A stretch of 64,000 nt of DNA from Mediannikoviicoccus sp037890055 (GTDB lineage Bacteria; Bacillota; Clostridia; Tissierellales; Peptoniphilaceae), in the NCBI GenBank assembly GCA_037890055.1, contig JBBKBD010000002.1; one strand, given 5' to 3'. The position numbers and the translations under genes are program-made. Shown piece after piece: positions 36,259 to 45,582 of the stretch; position 1 is the first letter of the stretch; each line of letters starts with the position of its first letter. The notes beneath the pieces are model-generated. The model was not told the DNA's origin, did not search any database, and saw nothing but the letters and a program-made list of their open reading frames with translations.

Positions 36259-36286
36259 AACAATGTTATGTGCAGGAGGTGAAACG

Positions 36287-36550
36287 ATGGCAAATATAAA
36301 ATCAGCTATTAAAAGAATTGAAGTTACTAAGAGACAAACTCTTGAAAACAAATCTAGAAAGTCAGAAATCAAAACTTATATTAAGAAGTTTGAAAAAGCT
36401 ATAACTGACGAAAATTTTGATGAAGCAAAAAAATTATTAAGATTGATTGATAAAAAATTGAAGAAAGCAACTGCAAAAAATATCATACACAAGAATACAG
36501 CTTCAAGACAAGTAAGTAGATTAGCAAAAAAATTAAATGTTTCAAAATAA
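36287..36550 (+). CDS. rpsT: 30S ribosomal protein S20
   Basis: An 87-residue basic helical 16S rRNA-binding protein: MANIKSAIKRIEVTKRQT at the start and KNIIHKNTASRQVSRLAKKL near the end. Start ATG 36287-36289 has GGAGGTG 6 bp upstream. One of only two plus-strand genes; it faces lepA and converges with holA, a usual arrangement for this set in Firmicutes. Confidence 0.97.
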   Translation: MANIKSAIKRIEVTKRQTLENKSRKSEIKTYIKKFEKAITDENFDEAKKLLRLIDKKLKKATAKNIIHKNTASRQVSRLAKKLNVSK

Positions 36551-36561
36551 TACATTTAGTA

Positions 36562-36590
36562 AAGAGATAATGGTTTCATTATCTCTTATT
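36562..36590 (+). terminator. Terminator between converging rpsT and holA
   Basis: AAGAGATAATG and CATTATCTCTT (36562-36587) form a perfect 11-bp stem with a GTTT loop; the plus strand then reads ATTTAATG. T-runs are weak on both sides, but it can serve both genes. Confidence 0.7.
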
Positions 36591-36604
36591 TAATGTCTAT
36601 TTTG

Positions 36605-37591
36605 TTAGGAACATAGATTGAGTATATAGCTTTCAACCTGTGTTTTTGGTTTAATAGGTTTAGATTTTAGCCCTACCTCTAAATCATATGAAATATTAAT
36701 GGATTCTTTTAAGTCCTTGTAGGTCCAAATATTTATAAATCTTTCTATCTTTTTAAGTTCGAAATTTGATATGGAATACTTTTTTGTTATTTGAATATTA
36801 TTCATTCCCCTACGTCTACACTCTTTTATTATTAGGATATTTCTAATAGTCCTTAGAATCATATAAAATATTCTAAAAGCATCAGCATTATCATCCATTA
36901 ATGTATTATAAATCAATAAGGATTTTTTTAGTGATTTTTCCAAAATGCTATCAGTTAAGTTAAAGATGTTATAATCAGAAATTTTAGTTAATGTATCTAC
37001 AATATCTTTGTCCGAAGCATTTAAATCTAAATTTTTTATTTTATCTAGCTCGTTGTTTAAATCGAGCAATGTCATCTTCAACTCAGCAATCAAATATCCG
37101 CTATTGTCCACAATATAATTAATTAGTTTAACATTGTCCGATTGTTTAACTCCTAAATAGGTCGATATATATTTCATTAACTCAGGTCTATTTAGTTTAT
37201 TAACTACCTTTATATCTCCAACTTCTTTAAATTTTTTTAAAAACTTACCGTTAAATAATTTCTCAGTAGATGAATTTATTATTAAATAGGTTGAAGGTGG
37301 TACATTGGTAATTATATTAGCTAGATCTTCAAAAATGGTTTTATATTTAGAAATTGCTCCTTTATCTAAGGGCATATTCTCAATTATTACAACTTTATTA
37401 TCACTCATTAGAGGCAAAGTCTGTAAACTATTATAAAGTTTTTCCATATCAATATCTTCAAAATCAAATTTTGAAACGTTAAAATCATAAAAACTTTTAT
37501 CTACTAATTTATCTATAATATCTTGAGAATGCTTTTCTATTAAAAAGCTTTCGCTGCCATATATTAAAATTATATTTTTAATTTTAAACAC
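36605..37591 (-). CDS. holA: DNA polymerase III delta subunit
   Basis: The 328-residue clamp-loader subunit that opens the beta clamp. IILIYGSESFLIEKH replaces the P-loop as is normal for delta; SLQTLPLMSDNKVVIIENM and the C-terminal domain with IRNILIIKECRRRGMNNIQI fit HolA. The start appears to be GTG 37589-37591, inside the end of comEC (22-bp overlap), with GGAAG about 7 bp upstream; the site AGAGAGG overlaps the GTG, so the exact start is uncertain. Confidence 0.92.
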   Translation of the reverse strand: MFKIKNIILIYGSESFLIEKHSQDIIDKLVDKSFYDFNVSKFDFEDIDMEKLYNSLQTLPLMSDNKVVIIENMPLDKGAISKYKTIFEDLANIITNVPPSTYLIINSSTEKLFNGKFLKKFKEVGDIKVVNKLNRPELMKYISTYLGVKQSDNVKLINYIVDNSGYLIAELKMTLLDLNNELDKIKNLDLNASDKDIVDTLTKISDYNIFNLTDSILEKSLKKSLLIYNTLMDDNADAFRIFYMILRTIRNILIIKECRRRGMNNIQITKKYSISNFELKKIERFINIWTYKDLKESINISYDLEVGLKSKPIKPKTQVESYILNLCS

Positions 37592-39939
37592 CTCTCTTCT
37601 TCCACTAATATTTTTCTACAAAAATATAACATTAGCATATAGTAAATAAGACTTAGCTTTTTGTCTACTGAAAAAATTTTTTCTTTAACATATTTTGTTG
37701 AATCATAACTTTTCATATAATTTTCGTAGAAATCTATATAACAATTGCCTAAAATATCTGTTCTAAATGTCTTAATTTTGTTATCATTTAAGTACTTTAT
37801 AATATTTACATCTGGGTGGTTATAAGAATTGTACTCACCAACTGAAATAAGCGCAATCTTAGGGTTTGTTTTTTTATAAAACTCTTCAGAGTATGAATAT
37901 TTAGATCCATGGTGAGCAATTTTTAAAATATCCACATTAATATCTTCATCGAGCAAGTTTTCTTCAATTTCTGCTGTAATATCCCCTGTAAATAGGATTT
38001 TAGCATCCTTTATATGCATTAAAAGTACTAAAGAGTTGTCATTTTCTTCCCTATCATTAGATGAGTTTAAAACTTTTATATTTAAATCTTCTTTCTTTAG
38101 TATATTACCTTTTTTTAATTCAATGGACTTAAAGTCTTTTTTAATAAAGTCATTATAAAGATATTCGGTACTGCCTATGTGGGAATACACAGGTGTGGTA
38201 GGATATTTTTCCATTATGAAACCAATATTGCCAATATGATCTTTATCAAGATGGGATAAAAATATTCCATTTAATTCTTTTACTTTTGTATAGGATAAAT
38301 TATCGAAAACTATTTCTGAGTTATCTCCTTCTTTAATTTTTCCTCCAGTGTCCACTAAGTAATATTCGTCTTTATATCTTAGTAAAAAACAATCCCCCTG
38401 TCCTATGTCAATCATTGTAAGTGTTGCTATTGGCCTTGTAGTGTTTAAAAGTATATTAAAAACAAAAGTACAGGTAAAAAGTAATAAGAATATTTTTGTA
38501 TTTTGCTTTAACAGCTTTTCATATTGATACCTATTGTAGTGTACTATTAAAATCACAGCTAAAACACAAAAATAGAGCAATACATTTTCCATGTTAAGGC
38601 TTACTTCAATTTTACTGAATCCATTGTTAGGAGTAAGCCCCTTCATTACATATTCGGAAATTTTAAATGTAAGATTAATTAATACCTTTATTGTACTTCC
38701 CAATAAAGGTATTCTTGCCAGTAGAATATACGGAATAAACAAGTATAAAACTATTGTTAAAGTAGGAACTACAAATAAATTTCCAAGGAAAATAAAGTAT
38801 GAAAAACTTTTAAAATAATATAATTGCAGTGGAAATATTAATATGTTTACCGAAACGATTAAATAAACCAAATTTGTGATTGAACTATCTTTTTCATTTT
38901 TGTTTTTTATTATTGGATATATAATCTCCATAGCAGTAACTGCAAGGAATGAAAATTGAAATCCTATATCAAAAATTGAAGTAGGATAAATCAATATTAT
39001 TATAAGCGCTGAAATAGCAATTGTTTTCTTTCTATCTTCTGGCATCATTGCTAAATATGATATTACACTAATAAGTAAAAATAGAAATGCTCTCAGTGAT
39101 GAAAAAGGAAAATCTATAAGTAGGCAATAAAAGCCTACAAAAGTAACAGATAATATTTTTCTAATCTTCATATCAATACTTAATAGTCCCAAACAAAACA
39201 TGATGCTAGAGTAGATAATCATAATGTGAAATCCACTAATAGCAAGAATATGTGAAATTCCTAAGTCTCTATATTCATCTTTTATCTCCAAATTTATTAT
39301 ATTTCTCCCTGTTGAAGCAGAATATAAAAAATTAGAAAGATTTTCATTAAAGTTAGAAACTCTAGACTTAATAAGTTCGTCAAAACTTCTCTGCAACTTC
39401 AATAAATGTTTTTCAGAAACGCCTTTCTTTGAAATATTATTTGCATAACTATAGGAAAATAGATCTTTGGCCATTAAATAATTATAAAAGTTAAATCTAC
39501 CTGGAATTTTTTTATTTTTTGGTATGTATAACTTTGTGCTAAACTTAACTTTATCTCCTATTTTAAAATTGTAATCACCATTATAATAAGCATATATGTT
39601 AGGGCCTTTTTTATTTCCATCTAATAAAACATCTTTTATATAAAGTGTTGTAAAATCTTCTTTTTCAATCGATTTTGTAACTACACCATCAATATAAAAG
39701 AATCTATTATCTAAGGCATAATTAAAATTATTTTGCAAATTATCATGTCTATATAAACAAAGTACTCCCAAAATTATTCCAAGGGATATGTATATTAAAT
39801 TTTTATTCGAAAACAAAAATAAACCGATGCTAATGGCAAAGGCTGATATATATAATAATTTATTGATTTCAAAAAAATATCCAAAAAACATTGTTGCTAT
39901 GACTATTGCAAGTATGATTACCGAATTATATTTCTTCAT
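37570..39939 (-). CDS. comEC: Competence protein ComEC/Rec2 (DNA uptake channel)
   Basis: A 789-residue membrane protein that passes single-stranded DNA through the membrane in natural transformation. The N-terminal OB/DUF4131 region is followed by the competence domain with about ten transmembrane helices (ILAISGFHIMIIYSSIMF) and a C-terminal metallo-beta-lactamase domain with IDIGQGDCFLLRY, the metal motif SHLDKDHIGN, and HHGSKYS. Full length. It lies before holA, the usual neighbour; its partner comEA is 10 kb away. Confidence 0.95.
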   Translation of the reverse strand: MKKYNSVIILAIVIATMFFGYFFEINKLLYISAFAISIGLFLFSNKNLIYISLGIILGVLCLYRHDNLQNNFNYALDNRFFYIDGVVTKSIEKEDFTTLYIKDVLLDGNKKGPNIYAYYNGDYNFKIGDKVKFSTKLYIPKNKKIPGRFNFYNYLMAKDLFSYSYANNISKKGVSEKHLLKLQRSFDELIKSRVSNFNENLSNFLYSASTGRNIINLEIKDEYRDLGISHILAISGFHIMIIYSSIMFCLGLLSIDMKIRKILSVTFVGFYCLLIDFPFSSLRAFLFLLISVISYLAMMPEDRKKTIAISALIIILIYPTSIFDIGFQFSFLAVTAMEIIYPIIKNKNEKDSSITNLVYLIVSVNILIFPLQLYYFKSFSYFIFLGNLFVVPTLTIVLYLFIPYILLARIPLLGSTIKVLINLTFKISEYVMKGLTPNNGFSKIEVSLNMENVLLYFCVLAVILIVHYNRYQYEKLLKQNTKIFLLLFTCTFVFNILLNTTRPIATLTMIDIGQGDCFLLRYKDEYYLVDTGGKIKEGDNSEIVFDNLSYTKVKELNGIFLSHLDKDHIGNIGFIMEKYPTTPVYSHIGSTEYLYNDFIKKDFKSIELKKGNILKKEDLNIKVLNSSNDREENDNSLVLLMHIKDAKILFTGDITAEIEENLLDEDINVDILKIAHHGSKYSYSEEFYKKTNPKIALISVGEYNSYNHPDVNIIKYLNDNKIKTFRTDILGNCYIDFYENYMKSYDSTKYVKEKIFSVDKKLSLIYYMLMLYFCRKILVEEERCLKLKI

Positions 39940-39993
39940 TTTCTACTCCAAAATATTATATCAATTCAATTATATAATAAATTTTGGAATATT

Positions 39994-40025
39994 AAAAAAA
40001 TTGGCCCTATAAAATAGAGCCAATT
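39994..40025 (-). terminator. Rho-independent terminator after eno
   Basis: On the minus strand AATTGGCTCTA and TAGGGCCAATT (40000-40025) pair over about 10 bp and are followed by seven T (39994-40000). Confidence 0.85.
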
Positions 40026-40032
40026 ATTTATA

Positions 40033-41316
40033 TTATCTTAAGTTATAGAATGCATCTATGCCTTCGAAAATAGCTTCATCTTCTAGATAGTCTTCAATTC
40101 TTAATAATTGATTGTATTTTGCTATTCTATCTGTTCTTGAAGCTGAACCTGTTTTAATTTGTCCACTATTAACTGCTACCGCAAGGTCTGCAATTGTAGT
40201 GTCCTCTGTTTCTCCAGATCTGTGAGAGATAACACAAGTAAATCCATGTCTCTTTGCAAGTTCTATAGCATCTAGTGTTTCTGTGATTGTACCAATTTGA
40301 TTTAACTTAATAAGTATAGAATTTGAAACATTCATTTCAATTCCCTTTTTAAGTCTTTCAACATTAGTTACAAATAGATCGTCTCCCACTAATTGAATTT
40401 TCTTTCCAAGTTTTTCTGTAAGTTTTGCCCAACCATCCCAATCGTCTTCTGCAAGACCATCTTCAATAGAGATTATAGGATATTTTTCAACTAACATTTC
40501 ATAGTATGAAATAAGTTCATCAGTAGTTCTAACTACTCCTTCACCTTTAAAGTTGTACTTTCCATCTTCAAACATTTCTGTTGATGCAACGTCTAGAGCT
40601 AAAACAACATCTTCTTTTGGTCTATATCCTGCTTCTTTAATAGCTTCTACTATTGTTTCAAGAGCTTCTTCATTTGAGTTAAGATTTGGAGCAAAGCCTC
40701 CTTCATCACCAACTGCTGTATTTAGTCCTTTGCCCTTTAATACATTCTTAAGTGAATGGAAAATTTCTGCACCCATTCTTATTGCTTCTTTAAATGTATC
40801 TGCACCCACAGGCATTATCATGAATTCTTGAATGTCAACATTATTATCTGCATGTTCTCCACCATTTAATATATTCATCATAGGAAGTGGGATTACTTTA
40901 GAATTAACACCGCCAAGATATTCATATAGATGAAGTCCTAATTCATCTGCCGCTGCCTTAGCTACTGCAATCGAAACTCCAAGGATTGCATTAGCGCCTA
41001 GTTTACCTTTATTTGGTGTTCCGTCAAGTTCTATCATAAGGTTATCTATTCTAACTTGTTCAAGAACTTCTTCTCCAATTATTTCATCTGCAATTATTTC
41101 ATTTACATTGTCCACTGCATTTTGAACACCTTTTCCAAGGTATCTTGATTTGTCACCATCTCTAAGCTCAACGGCTTCGTGAGCTCCTGTTGATGCTCCT
41201 GAAGGAACTATAGCTCTACCAACTCCACCTTCTTCGGTTAAAACTTCAACTTCCACAGTAGGATTTCCTCTTGAATCAAGAACTTCTCTTGCATATATAT
41301 CTATAATTCTGCTCAT
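40033..41316 (-). CDS. eno: Enolase
   Basis: Converts 2-phosphoglycerate to phosphoenolpyruvate (427 residues). IYAREVLDSRGNPTVEVEV, GANAILGVSIAVAKAAA, Mg ligands in LALDVASTEMF, SIEDGLAEDDWDGW and VGDDLFVTN, and the signature ILIKLNQIGTITETL are present. Start ATG 41314-41316 with GGAGG 5 bp upstream; a longer in-frame TTG overlaps that site. Last gene of gap-pgk-tpiA-eno; gpmI is missing from this run. Confidence 0.98.
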   Translation of the reverse strand: MSRIIDIYAREVLDSRGNPTVEVEVLTEEGGVGRAIVPSGASTGAHEAVELRDGDKSRYLGKGVQNAVDNVNEIIADEIIGEEVLEQVRIDNLMIELDGTPNKGKLGANAILGVSIAVAKAAADELGLHLYEYLGGVNSKVIPLPMMNILNGGEHADNNVDIQEFMIMPVGADTFKEAIRMGAEIFHSLKNVLKGKGLNTAVGDEGGFAPNLNSNEEALETIVEAIKEAGYRPKEDVVLALDVASTEMFEDGKYNFKGEGVVRTTDELISYYEMLVEKYPIISIEDGLAEDDWDGWAKLTEKLGKKIQLVGDDLFVTNVERLKKGIEMNVSNSILIKLNQIGTITETLDAIELAKRHGFTCVISHRSGETEDTTIADLAVAVNSGQIKTGSASRTDRIAKYNQLLRIEDYLEDEAIFEGIDAFYNLR

Positions 41317-41328
41317 ACTAACCTCCAA

Positions 41329-42075
41329 TTAATAATTTATTAAACTTGTGAAACTATCAACCTTTAAACTCGCTCCTCCAACGAGAGCTCCATCAATATT
41401 TTCCTTAGCCATAATTTCTTTTATATTTTCAGGCTTAACAGATCCACCATATAAAATTCTTGTTTTATCTGCTAAATCTTTAGAATATAGTTCTTCTAAG
41501 ATACCTCTAATGTACTTGCACATTTCTTCAGCATCTTCAGGAGAAGCTGTTTTTCCTGTACCAATTGCCCAAATAGGTTCATAGGCAACAACAAGTTTGT
41601 CTAAATCTTTTTCAGAAATTCCTTCTAAATCTTTTGTAATTTGATTTTTTATTTTCTCTTTATATTTTGAAGCTTCTCTTTCTTCTAAGGTTTCACCACA
41701 ACAAAGGATTGGTGACAACTCTTTAGAAATAGCAGCTTTAACTTTTTTATTCAATAGTTCATCAGATTCATTAAATATTTCTCTTCTCTCTGAGTGTCCA
41801 ATAATTACATAAGATACATCGGAATCTCTAAGCATTTGTCCAGATACTTCCCCTGTAAAAGCTCCTCTATCCTCAAAATACATATTTTGAGCGCCAAGTT
41901 TTATATCCGTATTACTTAAAAGTTCACTGGCAAGGTAAAGGGAAGTAAATGGTGTAGCTATTATTTTTTCGACATCCTTTGAAAGCTCTTTTTGTTTCAA
42001 AGAGTTTATAAATAACTTTGTATCCGATGGAGTATTATTCATCTTCCAGTTTCCCGCTATTATAGGCTTACGCAT
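41329..42075 (-). CDS. tpiA: Triosephosphate isomerase
   Basis: Interconverts dihydroxyacetone phosphate and glyceraldehyde 3-phosphate. The 248-residue TIM barrel shows GNWKMN at the N-terminus, the electrophile in IIGHSERR, the catalytic Glu in VAYEPIWAIGTGKTA and the phosphate loop GGSVKPEN. AGGAGG precedes the ATG. It follows pgk by 8 bp. Confidence 0.98.
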   Translation of the reverse strand: MRKPIIAGNWKMNNTPSDTKLFINSLKQKELSKDVEKIIATPFTSLYLASELLSNTDIKLGAQNMYFEDRGAFTGEVSGQMLRDSDVSYVIIGHSERREIFNESDELLNKKVKAAISKELSPILCCGETLEEREASKYKEKIKNQITKDLEGISEKDLDKLVVAYEPIWAIGTGKTASPEDAEEMCKYIRGILEELYSKDLADKTRILYGGSVKPENIKEIMAKENIDGALVGGASLKVDSFTSLINY

Positions 42076-42083
42076 TTTCCCTC

Positions 42084-43280
42084 CTATTTATTTGAAATGG
42101 CGTCAATTCCTGGTAGAGTCTTACCTTCTAAAAATTCTAATGAAGCTCCTCCGCCTGTTGAAACATGAGTTACCTTATTCTTATATCCTGACTTTTCTAT
42201 AGCTGAAGCAGAATCTCCACCACCAATAATTGTTGTAGCATCTACTTCTGATAGTGCTTTGGCTATATCGAATGTTCCATTTGCAAATTGTTTTATTTCA
42301 AAAACTCCCATAGGACCATTCCAGACAACTGTCTTTGACTTTTTAATTTCTTCAACAAATACAGAAACGGTTCTTGGACCAATATCAAAAGCTTTTTCTT
42401 CTGGAGTAAAGTCATTTATAGAAATAACTTTTGAAGGAGAATCTTCTGTCATTTCTTCTGCTACTACAGCATCGATTGGTAAGAAAAACTTAACTCCCTT
42501 TTCTGTTGCTTTTTTAAGAAGCTCTTTCGCTAAATCCAACTTATCATTTTCTACAAGGGACTTACCAACTTCGTATCCTTCAGATTTTAAGAATGTCCAT
42601 GCCATTCCTCCACCTACGAGAATACCATCAACCTTGTCAAGTAAGTTGTCTATAACACCAATCTTATCGCTAACCTTAGCTCCTCCAAGAATTGCTATAA
42701 AAGGTCTTTCTGGGTTTTCTAAGGCTTTTCCCATTATACTAACTTCTTTTTCAACTAAAAATCCAAGTGCTGATTCAAGATATTTTGACACACCAACATT
42801 TGAAGCATGGGCTCTATGGGATGTACCAAAGGCATCATTTACATATAAATCTGCAAGGGAAGCTAATTCTTTTGCAAACTCATCACCATTTTTTGTTTCT
42901 TCAGCTCTAAATCTTGTATTTTCTAAAAGAACAATGTCTCCACTTACTAAATTATTACAAGCTTCCTTTACTTTTTCATCAACTACTGTATCTGATTGTA
43001 AAAATCTAACATCTTTTTCTATTAATTCAGAAAGTTTTTTTGCTACTGGTTCTAATGAAAATTTCTTTTCAGGTCCATTTTTAGGTCTTCCTAAGTGAGA
43101 CATAAGTATAACTTTTGCATTGTGATCTAATAGGTATTTTATTGTATCAAGGGATGCAACTATTCTTGTGTCATCAGAAATTTCACCTGTTTCAGATGAA
43201 ATAGGCACATTGTAGTCTACCCTCACAAGTACCCTTTTACCATCTACATTAAGATCTTTTAAAGTTTTTTTATTTAACAT
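42084..43280 (-). CDS. pgk: Phosphoglycerate kinase
   Basis: Forms ATP from 1,3-bisphosphoglycerate (398 residues). RVLVRVDYNVPI, LMSHLGRPKNGPEKKFSL, VNDAFGTSHRAHAS, AILGGAKVSDKI and GGGDSASAIEK are the expected substrate and nucleotide segments. AAGGTGA precedes the ATG. A strong hairpin lies between it and gap. Confidence 0.98.
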   Translation of the reverse strand: MLNKKTLKDLNVDGKRVLVRVDYNVPISSETGEISDDTRIVASLDTIKYLLDHNAKVILMSHLGRPKNGPEKKFSLEPVAKKLSELIEKDVRFLQSDTVVDEKVKEACNNLVSGDIVLLENTRFRAEETKNGDEFAKELASLADLYVNDAFGTSHRAHASNVGVSKYLESALGFLVEKEVSIMGKALENPERPFIAILGGAKVSDKIGVIDNLLDKVDGILVGGGMAWTFLKSEGYEVGKSLVENDKLDLAKELLKKATEKGVKFFLPIDAVVAEEMTEDSPSKVISINDFTPEEKAFDIGPRTVSVFVEEIKKSKTVVWNGPMGVFEIKQFANGTFDIAKALSEVDATTIIGGGDSASAIEKSGYKNKVTHVSTGGGASLEFLEGKTLPGIDAISNK

Positions 43281-43303
43281 TTTATCACCTTTACTTAAAT
43301 TTA

Positions 43304-43321
43304 GCCCGGTATGAACCGGGC
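43304..43321 (-). promoter_or_regulatory. Intercistronic hairpin between gap and pgk
   Basis: GCCCGGT and ACCGGGC (43304-43310, 43315-43321) form a 7-bp GC-rich stem with a 4-nt loop, followed on the minus strand by TAAATTTAAG rather than a T-run. It is probably an RNA-stabilising or processing structure or a leaky terminator. Confidence 0.6.
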
Positions 43322-43328
43322 CAAAATA

Positions 43329-44333
43329 TTATTTATAGTTTTTAGCTACAAGTTCAGCTAAGTCAATTACTCTTTGTGAATATCCCCATTCATTGTCATA
43401 CCAAGAAACCACTTTAACAAAGTTACCATCTATAACAGTTGTTAATGCAGAGTCAAATATAGAAGCTCTTGGGTCTTTTTGATAGTCAATTGAAACAAGT
43501 GGTTCATCTGAGTATCCTAAAATTCCCTTTAATTCGTTTTCTGAAGCTTTTTTAACTGCTTCGTTAACTTCTTCCTTTGTAACATCTTTTTCAAGTTCAA
43601 AAGTAACGTCAACTAAAGAAACTGTAGGAACTGGAACTCTTACAGCGTATCCACTTAATTTACCTTCCATTTGAGGAAGAACTAGCGAAACGGCCTTTGC
43701 AGCACCTGTTGTAGTAGGAACCATGCTTAGTGCAGCAGCTCTTGCTCTTCTTAAGTCTCTGTGTTTGTTATCATGGATGTTTTGATCTCCAGTATAAGCG
43801 TGAATAGTTGTCATAAGACCACGTTTAATACCAAAGTTTTCATCAATAACTTTTGTTACTGGTGCTAAACAGTTTGTAGTACAAGAAGCATTAGAAATTA
43901 TATTGTCTTTTTCTGGATCATAAGTATCACAGTTTACACCCATTACGATTGTCTTTATTCCTTTTCCAGGTGCTGTTAAAATAACTTTTTTTGCTCCAGC
44001 TTCAATATGTTTTCCTAAACCTTCAGCGTCTTTGAAAGCTCCTGTAGAATCGATTACAAGTTCTACTCCTAATTCTTTCCAAGGAAGCTTTGCTGGGTCT
44101 CTATCGTTTACAATCTTAACAACTTTGTCATTTATAACAAATGAGTCGTCTTTAACTTCAATAGTTCCATCAAACTTACCATAAAGTGAATCATACTTGA
44201 AAAGATGAGCCATTGTATCTAAATCCGAACTAAAGTTAATTGCAACAAGCTCAAGATCAGCTTCTTTTCTTTCGAAGATTTGTCTAACAACATCCCTTCC
44301 TATTCTACCAAAACCATTTACTGCTACTTTCAT
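43329..44333 (-). CDS. gap: Glyceraldehyde-3-phosphate dehydrogenase, type I
   Basis: NAD-dependent glycolytic oxidation step (334 residues). AVNGFGRIGRDVVRQIF binds NAD; the catalytic cysteine is in SNASCTTNCLAPV; HAYTGDQNIHD and SWYDNEWGYSQRV are conserved. AGGAGG precedes the ATG. It heads gap-pgk-tpiA-eno without a cggR repressor gene in front, unlike Bacillus. Confidence 0.98.
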   Translation of the reverse strand: MKVAVNGFGRIGRDVVRQIFERKEADLELVAINFSSDLDTMAHLFKYDSLYGKFDGTIEVKDDSFVINDKVVKIVNDRDPAKLPWKELGVELVIDSTGAFKDAEGLGKHIEAGAKKVILTAPGKGIKTIVMGVNCDTYDPEKDNIISNASCTTNCLAPVTKVIDENFGIKRGLMTTIHAYTGDQNIHDNKHRDLRRARAAALSMVPTTTGAAKAVSLVLPQMEGKLSGYAVRVPVPTVSLVDVTFELEKDVTKEEVNEAVKKASENELKGILGYSDEPLVSIDYQKDPRASIFDSALTTVIDGNFVKVVSWYDNEWGYSQRVIDLAELVAKNYK

Positions 44334-44378
44334 ATATACCTCCTAGTATTATATAGTTTTTAATCTTTTACATATATC

Positions 44379-44396
44379 ATAATGTCTAAACATTAT
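44379..44396. repeat. 7-bp inverted repeat at the gap promoter (operator candidate)
   Basis: ATAATGT, CTAA, ACATTAT: a perfect inverted repeat covering the -10 and start region of the gap promoter. Such placement fits repressor binding. Confidence 0.5.
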
Positions 44397-44421
44397 AATC
44401 ATCACTAAATTGTATACCCAA
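44392..44421 (-). promoter_or_regulatory. Probable promoter of gap-pgk-tpiA-eno
   Basis: TTGGGT (44416-44421), 18 bp, TATAAT (44392-44397) on the minus strand. The -10 is perfect; the -35 is weak. Confidence 0.55.
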
Positions 44422-44471
44422 ATTTCAAATAAACTCTCATTTTAATACTTTTTTTCTAATTTTAATTAAAT

Positions 44472-44936
44472 TTATAACAAACAGTTAAAATCACTTTGTC
44501 TTAAAGCTTCATAAAGTATAATCGCTACAGAATTCGATAGATTTAATGATCGTTTTAATTTATTTGTCATAGGTATTTTAATACATTGTTCCTTATTCCT
44601 ATTTAAAATGCTTTCAGGTATTCCAGCTGACTCTTTTCCGAACATAATAAAGTCACCATCTTTAAATTCGACCTCTGAATAATAATTACTTGCTTTAGTT
44701 GTTGCATAATAAATATTTATACCTGGATTTTTCAAAAGAAAATCCTCATAATTGTCATAAATAACAACATCTACGTCTTTCCAATAGTCAAGTCCTGTAC
44801 GTCTAAGGGTTTTATCATCCATTTTAAATTTAAACGGCCTTATAAGATGAAGTCTTGTGTCGGTTAAATAGCAGGTTCTTCCAATATTCCCCGTATTTGT
44901 AGGCTTTTCAGGCTCCAGTAATACTACATTAAACAT
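44472..44936 (-). CDS. trmL: tRNA (cytidine/uridine34-2'-O)-methyltransferase
   Basis: A 154-residue SPOUT methyltransferase that modifies the wobble ribose of tRNA-Leu isoacceptors. VLLEPEKPTNTGNIGRTC, LHLIRPFKFKMDD, MFGKESAGIPES and the trefoil-knot LKRSLNLSNSVAIILYEALRQ are typical. It overlaps the end of nth by 8 bp. Confidence 0.93.
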   Translation of the reverse strand: MFNVVLLEPEKPTNTGNIGRTCYLTDTRLHLIRPFKFKMDDKTLRRTGLDYWKDVDVVIYDNYEDFLLKNPGINIYYATTKASNYYSEVEFKDGDFIMFGKESAGIPESILNRNKEQCIKIPMTNKLKRSLNLSNSVAIILYEALRQSDFNCLL

Positions 44937-45582
44937 TTTTCGCCTCTTTCTTATAATATAAGCAATATGAACTCACAGGACAAATTCCACACTTCGGACT
45001 CCTTGAGCTACAAATCCTTCTTCCATGAAATATTAAAGTATGATGGCTCTTGCTCCATCTATCTCTATCTATTCTTCTTCTTAATTGCTTTTCTGTCTTT
45101 TCCACATTATCCGCATTAGCAATTCCTATTCTATTGGAGACCCTAAACACATGGGTGTCTACAGCAATAGATGGTACATCAAATGCATTTGAAAGTACAA
45201 CGTTCGCTGTCTTTCTTCCAACACCTGGAAGCTTTACTAACTCTTCCATAGTTTGTGGTACTTCTGAATTGAATTCATCGATTAAGATTTGACTGGTTAA
45301 AAGTATATTTTTGCTTTTTGAATTAAAAAATCCACAGCTTTTTATAATGTTACCAAGTTCATCAACAGAAAGGCTGACCATTTTCTCCGGTGTATTGTAA
45401 TTTTTAAATAGCACCGCAGTAGTCTTATTAACTCTAACATCTGTGCATTGAGCTGATAATATAGTTGCAATTAAAAGTTCATATGGAGTTGTATAATTTA
45501 ATTCAGCCTTAGCGTCTGGATAGGTTTCTTCTAATATATCCAGCACATGGCTAATTACTTTCATTGTTAAATGCTTACTCAT
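44929..45582 (-). CDS. nth: Endonuclease III
   Basis: A 217-residue base-excision glycosylase and AP lyase for oxidised pyrimidines. The HhH motif with catalytic Lys is in VKLPGVGRKTANVVL, the catalytic Asp in AVDTHVFRVSNR, and the [4Fe-4S] loop is IC-x6-C-x2-C-x5-C at the C-terminus. It overlaps nfo by 8 bp: two successive repair enzymes in one coupled unit. Confidence 0.96.
   Translation of the reverse strand: MSKHLTMKVISHVLDILEETYPDAKAELNYTTPYELLIATILSAQCTDVRVNKTTAVLFKNYNTPEKMVSLSVDELGNIIKSCGFFNSKSKNILLTSQILIDEFNSEVPQTMEELVKLPGVGRKTANVVLSNAFDVPSIAVDTHVFRVSNRIGIANADNVEKTEKQLRRRIDRDRWSKSHHTLIFHGRRICSSRSPKCGICPVSSYCLYYKKEAKNV

Larger units (their letters stand above)
35966..36286. other. Divergent intergenic region lepA/rpsT
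   Basis: A 321-bp AT-rich stretch between the diverging lepA and rpsT genes. It holds the lepA leader with an 11-bp inverted repeat (35986-36016), a possible minus-strand -10 (TATAAT-like, around 36060), and the rpsT promoter (36230-36258). I see no open frame, tRNA or riboswitch in the middle part. Confidence 0.7.

Noticed and set aside
35966..36286. tRNA, small RNA or riboswitch in the largest intergenic gap
   Set aside because: No cloverleaf, T-box, or known riboswitch core could be recognised; only promoters and one inverted repeat.
42259..43098. 279-residue plus-strand open frame
   Set aside because: It is antisense to pgk, which is unmistakable; no ribosome site or family likeness.
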